The position numbers were made by a program, and so were the translations under genes. 64,000 nt of DNA. Origin: Helicoverpa zea (taxonomy: Eukaryota; Arthropoda; Insecta; Lepidoptera; Noctuidae). Below the pieces are notes generated by a model. That model made no database searches, was not told the origin of the DNA, and saw nothing but the letters and a program-made list of their open reading frames with translations. Below, in pieces: positions 56,406 to 64,000 of the stretch. Location: the NCBI RefSeq assembly GCF_022581195.2, contig NC_061466.1:9610001-9674000 (forward strand), in the 5' to 3' direction. Every line of letters begins with the position of its first letter. The first letter of the stretch is position 1.

Positions 56406-58377
56406 ACTCCACCTTCAGCTGTTTCTTAGTCTCAAAGAAAACGTCCTATTATTTCATACCTAGGTACACCAAAAGTACCAAACCAAATTCATTGACTCTC
56501 TATCGTAACAAACATACAGACAGACAGACAGACAGACATTGTTACTTAACTATTTGGTAATGTTATTCAGATATTATCCAATTATTAAATAAATAGCGAT
56601 TAATATTAAATCGGTTATCAGGAACTAATTTCGTGTAGTATTCCGGACTAATAATTCCTCCATTTGTTTCGGTCCACTTATTAAGCCAATTTAATGCGCT
56701 GAATGTCATATTAATATGTCGTATTTAATAGTTCTGGAATATTCTATTTGAAATTTTCTAAAGTGAAAATTATTTGCATTGGGATTTGTTGGTTCGAGTA
56801 TAATACTATGATTAATTAGCCTCTGCCCACGATTTTATCAGTTTTCTAATGGTTCCACTTTTAGCACATGGATGAAAGTAGCTTTTTTTATTCTGACAAG
56901 AACTAATTGTTATTTTATATATTCGGTTTCATGAAAATCTGTTCAGTTTTGAGTGTAGTTACAAACACACATATATGATTCAAGGAAATGATTTTTTTTT
57001 TTAGGATTTTAGTTACAATGAGCATGTTATTGAATTCCATATTCGAGACGTTAATTATTATCAAAGATAATTGAAACAATATTAATGATTGCGTTTTAAA
57101 TACACCAATTCACAGCATTGCCAAACATTTTGGATTTCGATTAAGTTTTTGAACAGAAAATTCTGAGCACTTTCACTTGTAATTCTCACTGAGAAACAAA
57201 AGAGAAATTCCTCCCATTTTAATCTACTCCAAAGATATACTATGGTCGACTCCTTTAAGTTTAGAGCATGTAATCAACTGGAGCTGCCATGAACACAAAT
57301 CGTTACGCAAAAAAGTCTGTCAATTTATTCGTGAGGGCGAGGAAACGCTACAAAATAGTGATAGCTCACTAGCTCACAAGCATTTTCGATCACATCTTTA
57401 GAACTTTTCTATAAACTAGACACACACCTATGTCATCGAGAATGACTGACCATCTCATACTTTTAGTAGGGTAAAAGACACAGCAACATCGTCTCCAGTT
57501 GGTTCAATACTCTAAGCCTTAAAGTCACCCGACTTATTTACGTCTTTTACTTTAATAACAGTACTTTAAATGACCAAAATTCCGTTTTAACGATTAAAAC
57601 AGGAAAGTTTGCCAACTGAAATTTATCGTGAGGACGCTCAGTTATTTTTCAATTTGGTTGATCGCGGGTCGTACAAACGTAGCTATTACGTTGAGAGAAA
57701 ACTTTTTGGAAATATTGTCCGGGATGCGAATTGTGTGATTCAGTGTGGACTCTATTTGTGACTGTTTTGAAGTTGAGCTGATTTAAGTGGATATTTCTGA
57801 AACTTAAGGAATGTTAATATTGCGGTATAGATAGGTTATAATGCGTTAATTTTATCTTAGTGAAGTACAAAAATGAATCATTAATTTGAGACTAATTGCC
57901 AGATTTTTTTTTTTAGTTTATTGCAGATATTGTCGAGAAGGTTTGCTTGTCCAAATTGGTCTATACAATTAGTCAAAATATAAACGGCAGATTTCTATAA
58001 CGCAAGTTACTTCGTGAAAAATGTACCTCAGAAACCAGGAAAAAATTACTATTTTAATGTTTTCTCATAGTAATTCTGCATAATGAAAAACATGTCTAAA
58101 GGTAGTTCTGAAAAGTTACAACCGAAATCAGTTTGTTAGTTTGTCGGAATTAAAAAGCTGCTTCGATTCCAAGTGTTTTGCAACTAGCTGCTTTATTCAT
58201 ACCGTTTTATAGTTGGGAAACTGCTGTTCATTCTTATTACCAGCTTGAAGCGTTACATTTAAAAATGGTAATTTTTTAAATTCCTATTTCCATGGAACCG
58301 TGGAATCGGTTGGCTTTTGTTTTTCTTTCTTTTAAATTTATACTTTTAGCTTTTCTTTTGTTATTTAGGATAGGTTT
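56406..58377. other. Intergenic, nothing recognised
   Basis: AT-rich; a short (CAGA)n at about 56516-56536. Confidence 0.35.
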
Positions 58378-59067
58378 ATGCTATGTAATAACTGGCTTCT
58401 GACAGCGGTTTGCGCGTTTCTTGGGATCTACTTCGAATACCTGGACAAAAAGAAGCCTGGAAGAAGGCTAGTTTTTACTGGCCCGATTTATATCAGACCA
58501 GTGTTTCTTGTGGTTATCGCGTTCAAGGAAACAAAAAATTCCAGCTCCAGCTTTATAATAATAAGAAAATATTATTGCACAGTCATAACCAAGTGGCCAA
58601 GATCATCCACCATCAGCTTGCTCTGCAGTACAAACTTGTAGACCTTGAGGTACCGTACTACAGGTATGCGCCCGACCCAGTTCTCGAAAACGACCATATC
58701 ACGTTGTACTGGGATCGATCTATCATTACTGACAGCCAATAAGCCTGATATAGTGGTGATAGATCGATTAGCGCGCCGCGCGATGATAGTCGATGTCACC
58801 GTTCCGCATGACGAGAACCTCGTGAAAGCTGAGAAAGAGAAACAAATAAAGTATCTTGACTTAGCGCACGAGGTTGTCGCCATGTGGGATGTCGACACGG
58901 CTGTCATTGTGCCGATTATCGTTACGGTCACTGGTCTAATAGCCAAGAGCCTCGACCAACACCTCAGAAGGCTCTCGTTAGGCGGCTGGATCAAGGGACT
59001 GATTCAGAAAGCAGTATTCCTTGATACGGCGCGTATTGTGAGGAGGTTTCTGTCTCTGGGACCCTAA
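58378..59067 (+). pseudogene. LINE C-terminal end with restriction-like endonuclease motif, frameshifted
   Basis: Two overlapping frames form one protein. The first (58410-58742) reads NQVAKIIHHQLALQYKLVDL and DPVLENDHITLYWDRSIITD, then hits TAA. The second (58645-59067) continues from NKPDIVVIDR through VDVTVPHDENL and EKEKQIKYLDLAHEVV to a natural end at TAA after LSLGP. The KPD..D(V)TVP..EK..KY order looks like the PD-(D/E)XK endonuclease at the C-terminus of R2/R4-type LINEs. The frame changes near 58735 and a few codons seem lost. The RT and upstream parts are absent. Confidence 0.65.
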
Positions 59068-59163
59068 CCACCGGTACCTTGGACCCTGTGCCCGATATCG
59101 GTGGCAACCTATTTTTTATATTTTTAAATGTTTTTATTTTTATTTTTTGACTTTTTGGAAAAA
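59068..59163 (+). other. 3' UTR remnant of the LINE above
   Basis: GGTACCTTGGACCCTGTGCC and a T-rich stretch follow the stop directly and lead into the SINE. Confidence 0.45.
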
Positions 59164-59508
59164 GTCGTGGTGGCCTAGTGGGTAAAGGACCAATCTCTCA
59201 AGTAAGTTTCTAAGTCTGTATGTACTTTCTAAGTATATCTTAGACACCATTGGCTGTGTTTCGGATGGCACGTTAAACTGTAGGTCCCGGCTATCATTGA
59301 ACATCCTTGGCAGTCGTTACGGGTAGTCAGAAGCCAGTAAGTCTGACACCAGTCTAACCAAGGGGCTTCGGGTTGCCCGGGTAACTGCGTTGAGGAGGTC
59401 AGATAGGCAGTCGCTTCTTGTAAAGCACTGGTACTCAGCTGAATCCGGTTAGACTGGAAGCCGACCCCAACATGATTGGGAAAAAGGCTCGGAGGATGAT
59501 GATGATGA
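59164..59508 (+). mobile_element. SINE (GTCGTGGTGGCC family)
   Basis: The head GTCGTGGTGGCCTAGTGGGT has the A-box form. The B-box region and some middle sequence are missing. The 3' end GAAGCCGACCCCAACATGAT, GGGAAAAAGGCTCGGAGG and (GATGAT)n is intact. AAATGTTTTT-like bases occur on both sides (59127 and 59508), a possible target duplication. Confidence 0.75.
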
Positions 59509-59511
59509 AAT

Positions 59512-60192
59512 GTTTTTTATTTTTATATTTAATATTTAAAAATGTAAAATATATGTTTAAAAATAAAAAAAATGAAAAAAAAGTAAATATTATAAGCTTA
59601 ATAAGTAAGTACATTATAAAACAAGCAATAGAGATTGTACATCGAATAGTACAATTAATACAAAATTCTATAATCCCATTCTAACTAAACCGCACCGCTT
59701 CGATTTTACAACGGCCACCAAAAACAAATGAACCTCGCATAAATCTCAATACAAATGACAAAAGCAAACAAAAATAAAAAGTAGAACAAGTCTAGGACAT
59801 TCCGAGCACATTCGTGTATCTCAAAATTTATCTGTGATATTTTATTTTTCTGTATAAACCTGGGAATTTTCCCATAATATTTCACTAGTAGTGCACCTGC
59901 GGTTCCCGTCTTGTTGGGAATTTTAGAACAATGCGAACTGTATGGCGGTTCATCATTTTTAGTGGTTTTCGATATTTTTACGGAGTCACGTTAATATTGT
60001 TGTGGAAATTATCTTGGTTTCTTTTTAAAGGAAAGTATTGTATTTATTAAAAAAAAATTGCAACGTTCGGTCTGGTCACTCTTTTTTTTGTAACAAAATA
60101 CCAGTATTAAATATTGATAATGGGAAATATGTGTAGGTATGTATAGCTTGAATATTATTTTATGTCATGTCAATAGTAAGATGACTATAGTA
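59512..60192. other. Intergenic, AT-rich, nothing recognised
   Basis: No supported ORF or repeat. Confidence 0.35.
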
Positions 60193-60356
60193 AGTTCAAC
60201 TCAGTCTTGCGCGCGGCCTTATGTGTGGGTAACCCTTGTACATACACAGTGACTTTGTGTGCGTGACAAGAGGTACAGTCGGGTACAAATACAGTTATTT
60301 AGGGGTTACGGCTGTTTAAAGAAAAATAGTTATTACGTAATTTAATGTTTATTTAT

Positions 60357-60617
60357 TTATAATGATTCTGAATCGCTACTTGAAAAATCAAATAATGAAT
60401 TTTCGGATTCGCTACTCTCACCGAGGTAAATTATAAATTTTGACTCCATGTCAAAATGTCTATAGTATTTTTCTTTTTTCTTTTGTACATGTCGACAAGT
60501 ATTACCCAACATCCCTTCATCAATATGACTTAAACGTTCATTTATGAGTTTCATTATTTCCGTCTTATTTTGGTCGACATTATGCGAAGCAATATTATTT
60601 TTTAAAATTCCCCACAC
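60357..60617 (-). pseudogene. Transposase C-terminal fragment
   Basis: 86 open codons starting at WGILKNNIASHNVDQNKTEI, then INERLSHIDEGMLGNTCRHV, ending in an acidic Ser-rich tail. The W(G)..K..V....N........L...I......W..C..HV layout is that of the end of Tc1-like DDE transposases. The catalytic residues lie upstream and are gone. Confidence 0.6.
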
Positions 60618-60819
60618 ATTTTGTTTACATTATTATACTAGATTATACGTCTTTTTACATTCTTAGTCCACACTTTTATTTATTGTCCGCGTACCCCGAG
60701 ATCTAGAAAATATGTAAGGAGTATTTAATTCATCTTAGATATTTCACCTCATTTATTTCTTAGATACTGTCAACGTCAATTTGAAAAACTTATGAGAAAA
60801 TAATGAAAAACTGTAAAAT

Positions 60820-60910
60820 GTAATAATAAAAAGCTTTGAATGTTGTTTCATTTTTTGAAACGCTACCTGACTCCTTAAACATTTTCTCCGTGAAGAACTA
60901 GACATTTTCG
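60820..60910 (-). pseudogene. Possible transposase N-terminal remnant
   Basis: A Met followed by SSSSRRKCLRSQVAFQKMKQ sits at the 5' side of the same element on the same strand. A basic N-terminus would fit, but it is too short to prove. Confidence 0.3.
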
Positions 60911-61035
60911 TAAACGACTGTACCCATAACAAAAAGCGATAAGAACACGTCATGCTCGGACGACGTCACTGAATGAAAGTTGTATATTTACAAGCCGACG
61001 CACACATAGGGCCGCGCGCAAATCTGAGTTGAACT

Positions 61036-61516
61036 ATTTATACTATCCTCAAATTCTAGGAAAACTTACACATGTATTATGAAAAAAAAAAATCGAAGGC
61101 CCATGTGGCGGCAACAAAAATTTTATAAAAAATCAGTAAAATATTAAATATTATATTGGCCTTTTTCAATACCTATAAATAAAAACAAAACTCGTTTGAT
61201 GTGAACTTAAGTTTTTTTTCTATTTCGGTACCTGTATTAGAATTCTATTAATTCCTAAAAACAACTTGTCACAAAACAGACCACTTTGTACACATGGTCT
61301 TTGATTCTAAAATGAAAGAAATAAGAGGATCTCATACTAACATGTGCCTTGTTATGCCAGTGGAGTAATGTGGATTATTCTTCAGTTTGTATATAAAATA
61401 CTGTCTGTTCCCCACGATTCCATGAACGGAATCACTTCCAGCACCCGAATAAAAATAGCCATTATCCTTTTTCAGGCTCTATAATAGGGAACCATAGGTC
61501 GTGCTTACAAAAGGTC
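61036..61516. other. Intergenic, nothing recognised
   Basis: Short Helitron-like wording at 61370-61480 without clear ends. Confidence 0.35.
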
Positions 61517-61518
61517 TA

Positions 61519-62894
61519 GGGTAAAGGCGGGATAGATGCCCCACTTTTTGAAATATGCTTATAATTTAATAAATATTGGTTCTACATTAATAACACCTAT
61601 GAATGTAACTAGTTTAATCCTTTATGTTTATTTGTGATTTGTCTTTTTGGACCTATATACTACACGTTTTGCAGATTTTAGCTTTTTGTAGACCTCAATT
61701 TTTGGGGATAGATGCCTACCCCTATGGATAGTTGCCCCACCTTGAAAATACTAGCGAGGATAGATGCCTACGGTGCGGGATAGATGCCCTTCATACTGTT
61801 TAAGTATATTAAATTAATAATATTTATATATTTTTTGACTTTAATTTATTTGAAATGAAAAGTATTTTGCAGTTTTTAAAATCTTTTTATATTCATTATC
61901 AGATTAATTAAAATTAACACAATAATATTCTAAAAGTATTTTTTCAACAAAAATAATGTATTTTATATTTGAAACACTTATTATAAAATATTAATTATTT
62001 AGTTTCAACATGCAAAATCATAAAAATCATTCTTTCTTAAAAACTAAAATAACACAATATACTTAGCATCATAATATTTAACCGGACAGTGCTTTAAGTT
62101 TTCTACATCTCGAGCAAAAATTTCTGAAAAGTATAGAGGTTTCATGTAACGAGCACTGACACATTACACATTGAATCCAGTCGGATTTAGACTTTGTTTA
62201 TTCATAGTTTTCAAAGCATTATATGCAGTTATTTTTATTTGTATCTTTAGGCTCATCCTGCCCATCTCTTTTAGTCTTCTTCACCGGCAAACCTTTAGTT
62301 TTCTATTCCTTAACTTTGTTCTTAAGTGAATTGTCTTCATCTTCACTGTTTGAACTGTAAATCATTCGTAATCAATAAAAAGTGTAAATACCTATACATA
62401 AACACATGAAAAATATATATTCAAAGCACTTATAATACATTCAGGGTACACGTGGTGTATGGAGGGATAGATGCCCCTAGGGGCACCTATACCGTAAAAA
62501 ATCAGGGCAACTATCCTTTTTAACAGGGTTAGATACCCTAGTATTTTTTTAAATAAATAAATACAATAGAGCAACTATTTACATCAAAATGTATAGTTCA
62601 TGAAACAATATACATACGTAATAAAAAAATTGATGGAATTAATATCTACTTATAAAGTTATACAACAGCAAATACTCACCTTTAAAAATTTTACGCTCGC
62701 TGTAAGTTCGCCGCGGAGATGAATTCACACACGAGCGAAACGCGACCTCATCCCTCGATGGCGCGTGGCTAATTTAGGTGCGGGGTGCTTGTGGCTTCTA
62801 GTTAAACGGTTGTTTCTTAATCGCGAGCATGGGAAGTTAGGTTTTTTAAAAATGGGGCATCTATCCCACTGCGGCATCTATCCCGCCTTTACCC
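61519..62894 (-). mobile_element. pogo-like (Tc1/mariner superfamily) DNA transposon, 1.38 kb
   Basis: Ends are GGGTAAAGGCGGGATAGATG and its inverse CATCTATCCCGCCTTTACCC, a perfect 20-bp inverted repeat. Both are flanked by TA (61517-61518 and 62895-62896), the duplication of this superfamily. The motif GATAGATGCC recurs at 61531, 61707, 61759, 61779 and 62466 and inverted at 62856 and 62873. A decayed zinc-finger transposase tail lies inside on the minus strand. Confidence 0.85.
62078..62340 (-). pseudogene. pogo/Tigger-type transposase C-terminus with zinc finger, broken
   Basis: Minus-strand frame: GLPVKKTKRDGQDEPKDTNK, then C-I-stop-C-F, then SDWIQCVMCQCSLHE and FCSRCRKL to TAA. The C-x2-C, W-x2-C-x2-C, H and C-x2-C spacing is that of the zinc finger found at the end of many insect pogo-like DDE transposases. 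Stops interrupt it in at least three places. The catalytic DDE core is not recognisable elsewhere in the element. Confidence 0.65.
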
Positions 62895-62896
62895 TA

Positions 62897-63273
62897 CATG
62901 AAAACTTGAGTATATGGAATCATTGTGGGATCCGCCAATAGTTAACTTTTATTTGTAACATGTCGTGAAAAACACCCACTCTTTAATCCTACTAATATAT
63001 ACGTACCTAGTAACATAAACGAAAAAGTTAAATGTCACACATTCGTACAAAAATATTTCGGCCTTTCTCTTCATCATTTTTGTACCTATTTGATATAAAA
63101 GTCATACATGTTTTAATATGAAAGTATTACTACGGTCCTGGTAGAAAAAGGGATCGAGGAATGTAGGTGGGTTTTTGTCAGTAAGTGCCTGATACTCTGA
63201 TATGCGAAAGAGATGGTGCGTGAATGTCAAACACTTACTGACTAAGACCCGTGGTGTTGGGCTGCGGGATTGG
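62897..63273. other. Intergenic, nothing recognised
   Basis: A GC-richer stretch from 63130 on with no supported frame. Confidence 0.35.
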
Positions 63274-63380
63274 TCGAAAAAGTTACCGCGGTCCTGGTAC
63301 ATTAAAGGCCTACGAAGGAACACCGCTGCTAACCCACAGCAGGTGGGCATTTGATGATTTTACCGCGGTAACTCTTTCGA
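63274..63380. mobile_element. 107-bp inverted-repeat element
   Basis: The left end TCGAAAAAGTTACCGCGGT and the right end, inverted, TCGAAAGAGTTACCGCGGT differ at one base in 19. The inner sequence (CTGGTACATTAAAGGCCTAC, CTAACCCACAG, TTTGATGATTTT) matches 793-931. Confidence 0.75.
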
Positions 63381-63420
63381 ACAAACCAGAACCGTCGACA
63401 AACTGGAGAACCTACCCAAC

Positions 63421-63613
63421 GTTTGAACGCGCGTTTGTTTGTTTGTTTATTTGTTTGTCTGAACGCGCTAATCTCAGGAACTACTGGTCCGATTTGAAAA
63501 TTTCTTTCAGTGTTAGATAGCCCATTTATCGAGGAAGGCTATAGGCTACTTTTTATCCCGGTACGGGAAGTAGTTTCCACGGGATGCGGGTGAAACCGCT
63601 GGCAGAAGCTAGT
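63421..63613 (+). mobile_element. Helitron-like non-autonomous 3' end
   Basis: GAACGCGCTAATCTCAGGAA, GAAGGCTATAGGCTACTTTT, ATCCCGGTACGGGAAGTAG (a short hairpin) and GGGTGAAACCGCTGGCAGAA then GCTAGT. This is the best-preserved such end in the window. Confidence 0.6.
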
Positions 63614-64000
63614 GTAATATAAAGTTCCATAATTCAACATTTTTTTACCAAAATGACGTCATTTGCGTATTTTAGTAAAAACAACACTTAGTTGTTTTTG
63701 TATGTCCAATTCATCATTTTATATTTCACCTCACGGAATATTCACACTTAGTTTTAAATGTTATTACGTACCTCACGGCTGGCAAATATGAGCGCACGTA
63801 TAGAACTATAGCATTTCAATATAAAATCCAAATATTATTGGAAATAACAGAATAATGTAATAATATTTTGACGTGGAGCGCTTTTATTTGAATTCGTACT
63901 CGCATCTGTCGCGGGCTACATACAATTTATTACATGTTTTTCGACGAAGCATTGCCGAAAGTAGTAGGGTAGGAGATTTTCACTTGGTTTTGTTTTTAAA
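63614..64000. other. Intergenic, nothing recognised
   Basis: AT-rich to the window end. Confidence 0.35.

Larger units (their letters stand above)
60193..61035 (-). mobile_element. Tc1/mariner-like DNA transposon, internally deleted
   Basis: Terminal inverted repeats of about 38 bp: left AGTTCAACTCAGTCTTGCGC then GCGGCCTTATGTGTG, right (inverted) AGTTCAACTCAGATTTGCGC then GCGGCCCTATGTGTG, about four mismatches. TA precedes the left end, and TA overlaps the right end by a base. The 0.84-kb interior holds a transposase C-terminus and a possible N-terminus, so the middle has been lost. It can move only with enzyme supplied from elsewhere. Confidence 0.75.

Noticed and set aside
58572..58994. 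140-codon ORF on the minus strand
   Set aside because: It is antisense to the better-supported LINE endonuclease-type frame on the + strand.
1..64000. CRISPR arrays, operons, rRNA genes
   Set aside because: No spaced palindromic repeats of the right size, no bacterial gene order and no rRNA sequence were seen; the window is clearly insect nuclear DNA.

Overview
The window looks like nuclear DNA from a moth or butterfly, probably a noctuoid moth. It is AT-rich, has long introns, and is full of repeats of kinds common in Lepidoptera: tRNA-derived SINEs with ATC or GATGATG tails, Helitron-like ends finishing in CTAG, CR1/Jockey and RTE LINE remnants, and small inverted-repeat elements. There are no bacterial operons, rRNA genes or CRISPR arrays. 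The family calls come from reading motifs, not from database searches, so the species is not established.

Region 1 (1-10.4 kb) holds the 3' half of one host gene on the + strand. Five exons (2038-2166, 4817-4955, 6906-7054, 7554-7610, 9868-9968) join in phase. They encode the end of one Ig domain, a complete further Ig domain, a short linker and a hydrophobic C-terminus that looks like a GPI-anchor signal. This fits the lachesin / Dpr-interacting-protein (DIP) family of neuronal cell-surface adhesion proteins. A degenerate, phase-compatible copy of the first exon lies 20 bp downstream of it. The introns carry a 0.7-kb retroposon with target-site duplications, nested inverted-repeat elements and LINE/SINE fragments.

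Region 2 (10.4-31.3 kb) has no clear complete gene. It contains a 5'-truncated CR1/Jockey-type reverse transcriptase (minus strand, 13.3-14.7 kb), a LINE C-terminal relic (16.8-17.1 kb), a short direct duplication followed by a full SINE (21.0-21.9 kb), Helitron and SINE fragments, and two weak candidates for terminal exons on the minus strand (27.1-27.4 and 28.8-29.0 kb).

Region 3 (31,294-39,115) is a structurally complete errantivirus (endogenous Ty3/gypsy-like retrovirus of insects) on the minus strand. Its two 261-bp LTRs appear identical. It has a 4-bp target duplication, a tRNA-Ser-type primer site, and open gag, pol and env frames. Gag forms particles, Pol supplies protease, reverse transcriptase, RNase H and integrase, and Env is a class-I-like fusion glycoprotein with a furin-type site. 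It is the most recent large insertion in the window.

Region 4 (39.1-64 kb) is a mosaic of transposon remains: a second full SINE, a third SINE type, minisatellites with 122-bp and 147-bp units, a second full copy of the 0.7-kb retroposon (inverted), an RTE 3' end, a frameshifted LINE end with a restriction-like endonuclease motif, a Tc1/mariner-like deletion derivative, and a pogo-like element with TA target duplication, repeated subterminal motifs and a decayed zinc-finger transposase tail. No confident host gene was seen there.
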